Assembly (NCBI GenBank): GCA_963712815.1
Contig: CAVQJL010000008.1
Span: 682,001-746,000, forward strand
Direction of reading: 5' to 3'
Source of the DNA: RPQJ01 sp963712815
GTDB lineage: Bacteria > Pseudomonadota > Gammaproteobacteria > Steroidobacterales > Steroidobacteraceae
DNA length: 64,000 nt
The position numbers and the translations under genes were made by a program. Below the pieces are notes generated by a model. That model worked only from the letters and a program-made list of their open reading frames with translations, was not told the DNA's origin and made no database searches. Within the stretch, counting starts at the first letter, position 1. Each line of letters opens with the position of its first letter. Shown here piece after piece: positions 51,958 through 59,888 of the stretch.

Positions 51958-52019
51958 TTAGAGTTCGCGCCACTGGTCCCGGGGGTCGCGGCCAGAGAGA
52001 GATAACGAGGTGACGTTGC

Positions 52020-54296
52020 ATGTCCTTGCGATCGAATCCGCTGGTCCGAGCCGGCGTGCTGTGCACGTTGGCCGCTGCCGCCCAGCCTGCTGCCGCCCAG
52101 TCAGCCGAAGCAGAGTCCGCCGCTCCGGAGGCGACCCCGGTACTCGAGCGCATCGTGGTCTCGGCACGGCGCATCGATGCAGCCGGCGTAGGGGGCTCGG
52201 TGACCTTCCTCGATTCCGAGCAGCTCGCCGAGCATTCGTATAGCGACATCAATCGCGTCCTGCGCGAGGTGCCGGGACTCAACATCGTCGAGGAGGAAGG
52301 TTTCGGTATCCGTCCGAGCATCGGCATCCGTGGCTCGGGCACGGACCGCAACACCAAGATCGCCGTGATGGAGGACGGCGTGCCGATCGCCCCGGCACCC
52401 TATGCCGCGCCAGCTGCCTACTACTTCCCCCGCCTGCCCAGGATGTCGGCCGTCGTGGTCACCAAGGGTCCAGCCGCGATCAAGTACGGCCCGCAGACCG
52501 TTGCCGGGGCACTCAGCATGTTCTCGTCACCGATCCCGGAAACGACCGGTGGCGTCGGCGGTCGCGTCGAACTGCTTGGTGGCGACTTCGAGACCTTCCG
52601 CGGCTACGGTCTCGTCGGCGGGTACGTCCCGACCGGCAAGGCCTACGACGTCGGCCTGAGCCTCGAGACGCTGCAGGAGGCGTCGGCCGGCTTCAAGGAG
52701 CTGGACTCCGGCGGAGACACCGGCTTCAGGATCCAGGATTACGTCGCCAAGCTCGCCCTGCGGCCCGCCGCCGGCTCCGACGCGCCGCAGTCGCTGGAAC
52801 TCAAGCTGCAGTACTCCGACGAGCAGTCCGACGAGACCTACCTCGGCCTCACGCTCGACGACTTCCGTGCCGACCCGTTGCGCCGCTACCGCGGCAGCCA
52901 GCTCGACGAGATGAACGTCGAGCACTGGACCTACCAGGCCACGCACCGCATCGACTTCACCGAGCGCGTCGACCTCACGACGATTGCCTACTACACGAAG
53001 ACCGAGCGCGCCTGGTACAAGCTGAACGACGTCCGCAACGCCGCGAACACCGGCTATTCGAGCCTGTCGGCGATCCTGGAGAACCCGGCGAGCTATCCGA
53101 CGGAGTTCGCCGCCATCGTGGGCGAGCCCGGCACCTCGAGCGCCGCGGGCGCGCTCCGCGTGCGAAACAACAACCGTGAGTACTACGGCGCAGGCATCCA
53201 GTCGGTGCTGGGCTACGCGTTCGAAGGACTGAACGCGTCGCACCAGCTCGAGTTCTCCGTCCGCTACCACGAGGACGAGGAGGATCGCTTCCAGAACGAC
53301 GACCGCTACCAGATGGTGGACGGCCGGATGCTGCTCACCGCGGCCGGCGCGCCCGGCACGCAGGACAACCGCATTGGTGCGGCCGAGGCCTGGGCGCTTT
53401 ACGTGCGAGACACCATCAGCTGGGACCGCTTCACGCTCACTCCCGGGCTTCGCTACGAGACGATCGACCTCGAGCGCACCACCTACGGCACCGCCGACCC
53501 GGATCGCAACGGCAAGCCGGTCGTTGCCCGCAATACGGTCGACGTCGTGCTGCCGGGCATCGGCGGCACCTGGGACCTGAGCGACGACTTCCGGCTGGTG
53601 GGCGGCATTCACCGCGGCTTCGTCAACCCGGCGCCCGGCTCGGACGCGGATGCGGAGGAGTCCTGGAACTACGAGGCGGGCGTCCGCTTCGAGCGCGGCG
53701 CAGGCTCGGTCGATGCAATGGCTTTCCTCGTCGATTACGAGAACCTGCTCGGCACCTGCACCGCTTCGACGGGCGGCAACTGCGACATCGGCGACCAGTA
53801 CGACGGCGGCGAGGTGCAGGTCTACGGCCTCGAGCTGATCGCGGCCTACGACGCTGGCCGGGCGCTCGGCAGCGGCTGGTCGGTCCCGCTCTCGGCCGTC
53901 TACACCTGGACCGAGGGCGAATTCCAGAACACCTTCAACAGCAGCTTCGAGGAGTGGGGCAACGTCCAAGAGGGCGACGAGCTGCCGCTGGTCCCCGAGC
54001 ACCAGCTGACGCTGAACGCCGGGATCGACGCGGGGCGCTGGCGCACCTTCCTGACCATGAACTATGTGGATGAAACGCGCGCCGAGGCCGGATCGGGCCC
54101 GATCCCGCCCAACCAGAGGATCGACAGTCGGACGCTGCTCGACCTCTCGGCCGGCTACGACGTCACCGAGCGGACCAGCCTGTTCGCGACCGTCACGAAC
54201 CTGACGGACGAGGAATACAACGTCGCGTTCCGGCCCGCGGGCGCCCGTCCGGGCGCCCCGCGCAGCTGGATGGCCGGGGTCAAGCTGCAGTTCTAG
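52020..54296 (+). CDS. TonB-dependent outer-membrane receptor (probable ferric siderophore or iron type)
   Basis: Protein of 758 residues. It has a signal peptide (GVLCTLAAAAQPAAAQ), a TonB-box-like ERIVVSARRI, the plug domain (YSDINRVLREVPGLNIVEEE, IRGSGTDRNTKIAVMEDGVP, VVTKGPAAIKYGPQTVAGAL) and a 22-strand barrel ending in the terminal aromatic motif AGVKLQF. The Fur-like site upstream and resemblance to FecA-type receptors suggest ferric chelate uptake; the ligand is unknown. No transporter genes adjoin it. Confidence 0.92.
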   Translation: MSLRSNPLVRAGVLCTLAAAAQPAAAQSAEAESAAPEATPVLERIVVSARRIDAAGVGGSVTFLDSEQLAEHSYSDINRVLREVPGLNIVEEEGFGIRPSIGIRGSGTDRNTKIAVMEDGVPIAPAPYAAPAAYYFPRLPRMSAVVVTKGPAAIKYGPQTVAGALSMFSSPIPETTGGVGGRVELLGGDFETFRGYGLVGGYVPTGKAYDVGLSLETLQEASAGFKELDSGGDTGFRIQDYVAKLALRPAAGSDAPQSLELKLQYSDEQSDETYLGLTLDDFRADPLRRYRGSQLDEMNVEHWTYQATHRIDFTERVDLTTIAYYTKTERAWYKLNDVRNAANTGYSSLSAILENPASYPTEFAAIVGEPGTSSAAGALRVRNNNREYYGAGIQSVLGYAFEGLNASHQLEFSVRYHEDEEDRFQNDDRYQMVDGRMLLTAAGAPGTQDNRIGAAEAWALYVRDTISWDRFTLTPGLRYETIDLERTTYGTADPDRNGKPVVARNTVDVVLPGIGGTWDLSDDFRLVGGIHRGFVNPAPGSDADAEESWNYEAGVRFERGAGSVDAMAFLVDYENLLGTCTASTGGNCDIGDQYDGGEVQVYGLELIAAYDAGRALGSGWSVPLSAVYTWTEGEFQNTFNSSFEEWGNVQEGDELPLVPEHQLTLNAGIDAGRWRTFLTMNYVDETRAEAGSGPIPPNQRIDSRTLLDLSAGYDVTERTSLFATVTNLTDEEYNVAFRPAGARPGAPRSWMAGVKLQF

Positions 54297-54775
54297 TCGC
54301 GAAAATTCGTGAACTGCAGCGGCAGGTCGAACTCCGCCCTGCGCACCAGCGCGATCACTTCCTGCAGGTCGTCACGGCTCTTGCCGGTGACCCGCACCTG
54401 CTGGTCCTGGATCGCCGACTGGACCTTGATCTTCGAGTCCTTCACGAGGCGCTGGATCTTCTTGCCGAGCTCGGTGTCCACGCCCTGCCGCAGCGTCACC
54501 ACCTGCCGCGCCGTCTGGCCGGTGGTCACGGGCTCGTCCACCTTCAGGCAGGCGACGTCGATGCCGCGTTTCGCGAACTTGAGCTTGAGGATCTCGAGCA
54601 TCTGCTTGAGCTGAAAGTCCGCGGGCGCCGAAAGCGTCACCACCGCTTCCTTCTGTTCGAACTTGGCATTCGTGCCCTTGAAGTCGAACCGCTGGCCGAC
54701 CTCGCGGCTGGCCTGGTCCACGGCGTTGGTGACTTCGTGCAGGTCGATCTCGGAAACGATGTCGAAGGACGGCAT
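54293..54775 (-). CDS. yajQ: YajQ family nucleotide-binding protein
   Basis: Protein of 160 residues. MPSFDIVSEIDLHEVTNAVD and RFDFKGTNAKFE are the typical N-terminus; RQGVDTELGKKIQRLVKDSK and VRVTGKSRDDLQEVIALVR follow. Members bind c-di-GMP or nucleic acid. It overlaps the end of the convergent receptor gene by 4 bp and lies two bases from the TlpA-like lipoprotein gene, with which it is probably cotranscribed. Confidence 0.93.
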   Translation of the reverse strand: MPSFDIVSEIDLHEVTNAVDQASREVGQRFDFKGTNAKFEQKEAVVTLSAPADFQLKQMLEILKLKFAKRGIDVACLKVDEPVTTGQTARQVVTLRQGVDTELGKKIQRLVKDSKIKVQSAIQDQQVRVTGKSRDDLQEVIALVRRAEFDLPLQFTNFRD

Positions 54776-54777
54776 GG

Positions 54778-56046
54778 TCAGGCTCCATTCCCAGGCGGTT
54801 CGGCCAGCAGCTCCCGCGTGAACTCCGTGAACTCTCGGGTCAGGTCCTCATGGTGCCTGCCCGTGGCCGGTCCGGAGAAGCCGGCGTGGATCTTGCGCAC
54901 CGTGCCCGTGCGGTCCACCCAGATCGTGGTCGGATAGGCGAACACGCCGGTGAGCTGCGGCAGCGCCCGGGACGCGTCGTCCTTGTCGGAGGTGCCGGCG
55001 ATCAGGGTCGGGTACTCGATGCCGAACTTCCCGCGGAAGCGACGGGTCGCCGCGGCCGCCTGCGGGAAGTCGCCGAAGTGCTCGAACATCAGCGCGACGA
55101 CCTCGAGCCCCTGGCTCCCGAACTCCCGGTGCAGCGCGGCGAGGAACGCCGCCTCGTCGTGGCAGTTCGGGCACCAGCTGCCCGCGAGCGTGACGATCAC
55201 CACCTTGTCCCGGAAGCGAGGATCGGCGAGCGACACGGGATTGCCGTCGAGGTCCGGGAAGGTGAACTCGAGCTTCACGCCCGGATCGCGCACGCCTGTG
55301 GCGACCGCGCTGGTGTCGAGCACGGCGTCCGGATCGCGGCTGGCGGCGAATCGCTGGTGCCAGGTTCGCCCGGACCAGTGCTCGCCGCTGAGATCGCCGT
55401 CCTCGTCCAGCCGGGCGCGGTACAGGTAGGCGGAAGCGCCGTCGAAACGCGAGAGAAATAGCTCGTCGCCACGAACCTGGCCGGCCAGGAAGCGATGGTC
55501 GCCGGTCGGCGTCAGGATGGTGCCGGTGACGCGATCGAACGACTGCGCCAACTCGGCCACGCCCGTACTCGTGCGACCGTCGTCGTCCGTGAAGGTTACG
55601 GACCAGCGTCCGGCCACGTCGGCGTTGTCGGTGAGCGGCTTCTCGAAGAAGCGCCAGTCCTGGCCGAGCTCGGCCGTGAGCGGCAGCACCTGCCGCTCGC
55701 CGCCGGCCCGCAGCAGCGCCACCTCGCCCTCGAGCCTGCGGCCTCGCACGCGGGCCGTGAGCGTGTTCTCGAAGCCCGGCATCCTGGCGGTGAGCTGCCC
55801 TTCGACGACCTCGACCTCCGTGACGCGCACCCGTTCCTCGCCGTTCACGAGGTACAGCACGACGGCGCCGTCCTCGCGCGCGACGTCGAGCCCGAACGGC
55901 AGCTCGCCGGCGGGCAGCTCGAGCACGGCCCGGTAGCTGCCGGACTGCAGCTCGCGGCTGCGCGAGCCGCAGCCGCTCGCGAGCGCGGCAGCGGCCAGCA
56001 GCACGGTGAACGAGGCGAAGGGTCGCACGCGGCACGAGAGGTTCAC
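54778..56046 (-). CDS. TlpA-like thioredoxin-fold lipoprotein
   Basis: Protein of 422 residues. The lipobox LASGC follows the signal sequence. An N-terminal ~235-residue beta-rich domain of unknown type precedes a C-terminal TlpA/ResA thioredoxin domain (about 255-400) with the active site GSWCPNCHDEAAF and the cis-Pro region FAYPTTIWVD. It should be a periplasmic membrane-anchored thiol-disulfide protein. The long N-terminal domain is unusual for ResA or TlpA alone. Confidence 0.86.
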   Translation of the reverse strand: MNLSCRVRPFASFTVLLAAAALASGCGSRSRELQSGSYRAVLELPAGELPFGLDVAREDGAVVLYLVNGEERVRVTEVEVVEGQLTARMPGFENTLTARVRGRRLEGEVALLRAGGERQVLPLTAELGQDWRFFEKPLTDNADVAGRWSVTFTDDDGRTSTGVAELAQSFDRVTGTILTPTGDHRFLAGQVRGDELFLSRFDGASAYLYRARLDEDGDLSGEHWSGRTWHQRFAASRDPDAVLDTSAVATGVRDPGVKLEFTFPDLDGNPVSLADPRFRDKVVIVTLAGSWCPNCHDEAAFLAALHREFGSQGLEVVALMFEHFGDFPQAAAATRRFRGKFGIEYPTLIAGTSDKDDASRALPQLTGVFAYPTTIWVDRTGTVRKIHAGFSGPATGRHHEDLTREFTEFTRELLAEPPGNGA

Positions 56047-56062
56047 GAGTGCACCGGCGAGC

Positions 56063-56449
56063 TCAGATCTTCAGCGCGGCGCGCATCTGCTTGACGATGT
56101 TCTCGCCGCCGTGGTGCCGGACGTAGTCGATGACGATCGGCCCGAATTTCTTGGCCGTGTCGATGTCCACGCCGAGCTCGGTGAACGAGGCCGCGAGGCC
56201 GGCCCAGCGCCCGGCGCTGCTTCGGCCGCCGAACAGCGATCCCAGCCCCCCCGCGAGCGAGGACAGCGTGCTCGGCGGCGGCGCCGACTTGAGCAGCTTG
56301 TCGGCGCCGGGAATGTCGGCCACGAACTGGTCGAAGTCACGCCGCGCCATGTTCTGCTCACCGGCGCGCAGCAGCGCCACGAGGCCGCCCTGCGCCTGCT
56401 TCTTCGTGACGCCGAGTTCCTTGGTGAGACGCTTGACCAGGTCGTCCAT
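56063..56449 (-). CDS. DUF2780 family protein
   Basis: Protein of 128 residues. The N-terminal DDLVKRLTKELGVTKKQAQG and ALLRAGEQNMARRDFDQFV, then a Gly/Ser-rich central loop and ELGVDIDTAKKFGPIVIDYV, fit the DUF2780 (VcgC/VcgE-like) pattern. No signal peptide is visible, so it is probably cytoplasmic. Function unknown. It lies between the TlpA lipoprotein and the HerA-like ATPase genes on the same strand. Confidence 0.82.
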   Translation of the reverse strand: MDDLVKRLTKELGVTKKQAQGGLVALLRAGEQNMARRDFDQFVADIPGADKLLKSAPPPSTLSSLAGGLGSLFGGRSSAGRWAGLAASFTELGVDIDTAKKFGPIVIDYVRHHGGENIVKQMRAALKI

Positions 56450-56481
56450 CGCGAGCCTCCTTCGGGGCGGCCGATTCTACG

Positions 56482-58860
56482 TCACGGGCGCCAGACCAGC
56501 GCGAGGTCCTGCACCGCGATGTCCGCCTTGCGCGGCTTGACCGGCACCGACTCGAGCCGGATCGCCTGCGGATCGAACTCGGATTCGAGCCGCGCGACCT
56601 CGGCCTCGAGCTCGCCGTTCAGGGCCTCGACCTGCTCGCGCAGCGCACGCGCGTCGGCCTCGGCGTGGGCGACGTCCGTGCGCTCCTTGCTGGCACGGCC
56701 GACGCTGCGGGCTGCCGTCGAAACCTTGCTGGCTGCGCCGCGGCGGCCGCCGCCGAACAGTGCGCCGAGCAGGCTGCCACCGACCGATAGCGCCGAACTG
56801 AGCGCCTGGCTGCTGGCCTGCGACCGCTCGCGCTCGACCTTCTGCACGGCGCGACGCTCGCGGTCCTCGAGGGTCCCGAGTCGCGAGGCATATTTCTTCC
56901 TCAGCGCCTCGACCGCGGCATCGCGCTTTTCCCGAAGGGCGAGCGCGATCCGGGCGCGGAATTCGCCCTCGCTCATGTCCGGCGCGGCGGTGAGTTTGAG
57001 TGCCGGGCACGAGCGCAGTTCGAGCGCGACGTTGCGATAGACGTGGTCCTCGAGCGCGCCTGCCCAGCGCTTGTGCTCGCGTGCGGACGACGCCGCGGCC
57101 GGGATGACGGCGAAGCTCGCCCCGCCCACGGGCTCCGCGATGAACTCCGGGCCCGGATCGGGGACGACCTCGGCCTGCGCCCAGTCGGGGCCGTCGGCGC
57201 CCAGGGGCGCGAGGTAGTAGGCCGTCCGCCAGGCGTCGAGGTCGGCCTTCGCGAGCACGTAGCGCGCCCGGACGAGGGCGCCGATGCATGCCTGATAGCG
57301 GGGCGGCTGCCCGCCGCCCGGGCCCGCGAGGAATCGCTCCGTGACGCCGTGCTGGACGACGGGTCGCGTAGTCGTCGCGGCGGATGGTGCCTCGCTGGCA
57401 GGCGACAAAGTCCCGGCAGGGGTCGCAGTCGCCGGGGCCGATGCGCCGGCCCGGGACGTCGCCGTCACCCGCCGGATCTCCGCGAGCGTCAGCGGCCCGC
57501 GCAGGTACGACAGCGCCCAGCGCGTGCGGAACAGCACCGGCGCGTCGTCGTGCACGTTGCGCATCAGGAAGGTGCGCTGCGCAAGGTTCGACATCAGCGC
57601 CTCGTAGCCGGCGCGGTCGAGCCCGCCGCCGGCCTCGCTGCCGAGCAGCCCCTCGATCACGCGCGCCTTGTCGCGCTCGGTCTGCAGGCGGCCGATGAAC
57701 CACGTGCCCGCGTTGCCGAGGCCCTTGTAGTCGAGGTCCACCGGGTTCTGCGTGGCGAGCACCACGCCGATGCCGAAGGCGCGCGCCTGCTTCATGAGCG
57801 TGAGCATCGGCAGCTTGGACGGCGGCATGGCCGAGGGCGGGAAGAACCCGAACACCTCGTCCATGTAGAAGAGCGCGCGCAGGCTGGTGGTGCCAGGCTG
57901 GCGGCGCATCCACGCGACGAGCTCGTTCGCGACCAGCGTCACGACGAACATGCGCTCCGCGTCGTTCAGGTGCGCGATCGAGATGATCGCGATGCGCGGC
58001 TTGCCCTCGGCGGTGTAGAGCAGGTTCTGGATGTCGAGCGCCTCGCCGTGCAGCCAGGACTCGAAGCCGGGTGCAGCGAGCAGGCCGTTGATGCGCAGCG
58101 CGAGCTCGGTGCGGTCCTTCGCGGGGTAGAAGCTCTCGAGGTCGAACACGCCGACGCGGTCGAAGGACGGTTTCTGCACGGCCTGGATGATCGCCGCGAG
58201 ATCGGGGCTCTGGCCCTTGCGCCACGCGGCATCCAGGATCGCGGACAGCAGGATGTGCTCGCGGCTCTTGATCGGGTCGGCCTCGATGCCGAGCAGGGCC
58301 AGCAGCCCCGCCACCGAGGAGCCGATGCGGTCCCTGAGCGCCGTCGCGTCGCCCAGCGTCTCCGCGCCCGGTGCCGCGAACGAGCGCAGCACCGACAGCG
58401 GCCGGCCCGCCTCCGAGCCAGGCGTGTAGATGGCGACCTCGGCCGCGGCCCGCAGGCGGGCGATGCGCTCGCCGTCCTGGCCCCACTCGGCGAGACCCTT
58501 GCGCCAAGTCTCGGCCGTCGCCGCGGCGAACTCGTCCGGGCTCTTGCCCTTGCGTGCGGCCTCGCCCTCGTCCACCCACGGGCGGAAGTCGTCCGGCTTC
58601 AGGTCCGGGAACGCGAGCAGCAGGTTGCCCATGTCGCCCTTGGGGTCGATGGCGATCGCAGGCACGCCGTCGATGGCAGCTTCCTCGAGCAGCGACAGGC
58701 ACAGGCCCGTCTTGCCGCTGCCCGTCATGCCGATGCACACGGCGTGCGTGGTCAGGTCGCGCGAGTCGTAGAGCAGCTCTGCGCCGGGCTGCTGCGAGGC
58801 CGGGTCGTACTCGCGACCGAGGTAGAAGACGCCGAGGCGCTCGTAGGAGGGGAGGGTCAT
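56482..58860 (-). CDS. HerA/DUF87-like ATPase
   Basis: P-loop ATPase of 792 residues. Walker A is GMTGSGKTGLC (44-54), Walker B is ALFYMDEVFGFFP, and QARAFGIGVVLATQNPVDLD contains the sensor Gln/Asn. TEQGKS-like tracking suggests a HerA-FtsK hexamer. The C-terminal third (about 520-792) has a Pro/Ala/Thr linker, an unrecognised domain and a long charged coiled coil (EALRKKYASRLGTLEDRERR) with a Gly-rich break. ATG 58860 is preferred to the in-frame 58953 because the preceding residues do not resemble the family. DNA pumping or a nuclease-partner role is possible; no nuclease is adjacent. Confidence 0.85.
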   Translation of the reverse strand: MTLPSYERLGVFYLGREYDPASQQPGAELLYDSRDLTTHAVCIGMTGSGKTGLCLSLLEEAAIDGVPAIAIDPKGDMGNLLLAFPDLKPDDFRPWVDEGEAARKGKSPDEFAAATAETWRKGLAEWGQDGERIARLRAAAEVAIYTPGSEAGRPLSVLRSFAAPGAETLGDATALRDRIGSSVAGLLALLGIEADPIKSREHILLSAILDAAWRKGQSPDLAAIIQAVQKPSFDRVGVFDLESFYPAKDRTELALRINGLLAAPGFESWLHGEALDIQNLLYTAEGKPRIAIISIAHLNDAERMFVVTLVANELVAWMRRQPGTTSLRALFYMDEVFGFFPPSAMPPSKLPMLTLMKQARAFGIGVVLATQNPVDLDYKGLGNAGTWFIGRLQTERDKARVIEGLLGSEAGGGLDRAGYEALMSNLAQRTFLMRNVHDDAPVLFRTRWALSYLRGPLTLAEIRRVTATSRAGASAPATATPAGTLSPASEAPSAATTTRPVVQHGVTERFLAGPGGGQPPRYQACIGALVRARYVLAKADLDAWRTAYYLAPLGADGPDWAQAEVVPDPGPEFIAEPVGGASFAVIPAAASSAREHKRWAGALEDHVYRNVALELRSCPALKLTAAPDMSEGEFRARIALALREKRDAAVEALRKKYASRLGTLEDRERRAVQKVERERSQASSQALSSALSVGGSLLGALFGGGRRGAASKVSTAARSVGRASKERTDVAHAEADARALREQVEALNGELEAEVARLESEFDPQAIRLESVPVKPRKADIAVQDLALVWRP

Positions 58861-58953
58861 GTCCGTGCCTGCAGGACGACGTAGCGAGGGGTGATGGACC
58901 GGCGGAAGGATAGCGGAAGTCGCCTGGTGTGCGGCCTCCGCCCGGGCCGACAT

Positions 58954-58982
58954 TTGACCGGCCGGTAAACCGATGCTCTATT
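58954..58982 (+). promoter_or_regulatory. candidate promoter of the small membrane protein gene
   Basis: TTGACC (58954-58959), 17 bases, then TCTATT (58977-58982), 28 bases before the ATG at 59011. ACCGGCCGGT (58957-58966), a perfect palindrome, overlaps the -35 box and could be an operator. Confidence 0.4.
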
Positions 58983-59010
58983 GCCGGCAGTTTTCGACGG
59001 CGGCAATCCG

Positions 59011-59388
59011 ATGCGATACGTGGTTTCGGCGATGCTGGTCGTGGTCGGGGTCATCCACCTGATGCCGTTGTCCGGGGTGCTTGGCAGCGAGCGCCTGGCT
59101 GCACTGTACGGCCTGTCGTTCGACCAGCCGGACCTCGCGATCCTCATGCGACATCGCGCGGTGCTGTTCGGGCTGCTCGGCGCGTTCCTGTTGCTTGCAG
59201 CCTTCAGGCCGGCGCTTCAACCTCTGGCGCTCGTTGCGGGCTTCATCAGTGTCGTTTCGTTTCTCTGCCTCGCGTGGTCCGTCGGGAACTACAACGCGCA
59301 GGTCGGGCGCGTCTTTGCCGCGGACGTCGTCGCGCTGGTCTGCCTCGTCATCGCCGCGGCTGCGCACTGGTACACGTCACGCGCATGA
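59011..59388 (+). CDS. small four-helix membrane protein
   Basis: Protein of 125 residues with four hydrophobic spans: VVSAMLVVVGVIHLMPLSGV, the segment near AVLFGLLGAFLLLAAF, then LALVAGFISVVSFLCLAW and ADVVALVCLVIAAAAHW. I recognise no catalytic motif. Similar short proteins are often mislabelled in databases as phosphopantetheine adenylyltransferase, which this is not. It overlaps the acetyltransferase gene by ATGA. Confidence 0.72.
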   Translation: MRYVVSAMLVVVGVIHLMPLSGVLGSERLAALYGLSFDQPDLAILMRHRAVLFGLLGAFLLLAAFRPALQPLALVAGFISVVSFLCLAWSVGNYNAQVGRVFAADVVALVCLVIAAAAHWYTSRA

Positions 59389-59888
59389 AATCGTCCCCCA
59401 CTTTCCATCGTCCAGCGCTCCCTGGCGATGCTCCCGCGATGATTGGTATCCATTACGCCGCCGTCCGGGCCATCGGTCGCGGCCACTATCCCGACGACGT
59501 GCTCGAGGCGTGGTCGCCGCCACCGGATGCGAGCCGCAACAACTGGCTGGCCGATCTCATCGGCCGGGATTCGACATTGAGCGCGGTCGCGGTCGCAGGC
59601 GGCGACGCGATCGTGGGATTCTGCATCGCGCTTCCGGAACAGGCGCTGCTCAAGGCGCTGTACGTCCACCCGGAACTGGCAGGTCAGGGAATCGGCCAGG
59701 GACTGCTCCGTGAAATGGAACAACGATGCCGGGCGCTCGGACTCGAGTCGCTCGAACTGAACGCCTCGTTCAACGCGGCGGCCTTCTACCGGCGCTGCGG
59801 CTACGAGGCGCAAGGCCCGGTCGCCCAGCCGCTCACGGACACGGTGTCCATGGGGGCGATCCGGATGGTGAAGCGGCTCGCTGCCTAG
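59385..59888 (+). CDS. GNAT family N-acetyltransferase
   Basis: Protein of 167 residues. The acetyl-CoA-binding pattern is KALYVHPELAGQGIGQGLLR (motif A, QGIGQG), followed by LELNASFNAAAFYRRCGYEA (motif B). The substrate is unknown. The ATG at 59385 overlaps the stop of the preceding gene. It converges with the sulfatase gene with 4 bp overlap. Confidence 0.9.
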   Translation: MKSSPTFHRPALPGDAPAMIGIHYAAVRAIGRGHYPDDVLEAWSPPPDASRNNWLADLIGRDSTLSAVAVAGGDAIVGFCIALPEQALLKALYVHPELAGQGIGQGLLREMEQRCRALGLESLELNASFNAAAFYRRCGYEAQGPVAQPLTDTVSMGAIRMVKRLAA

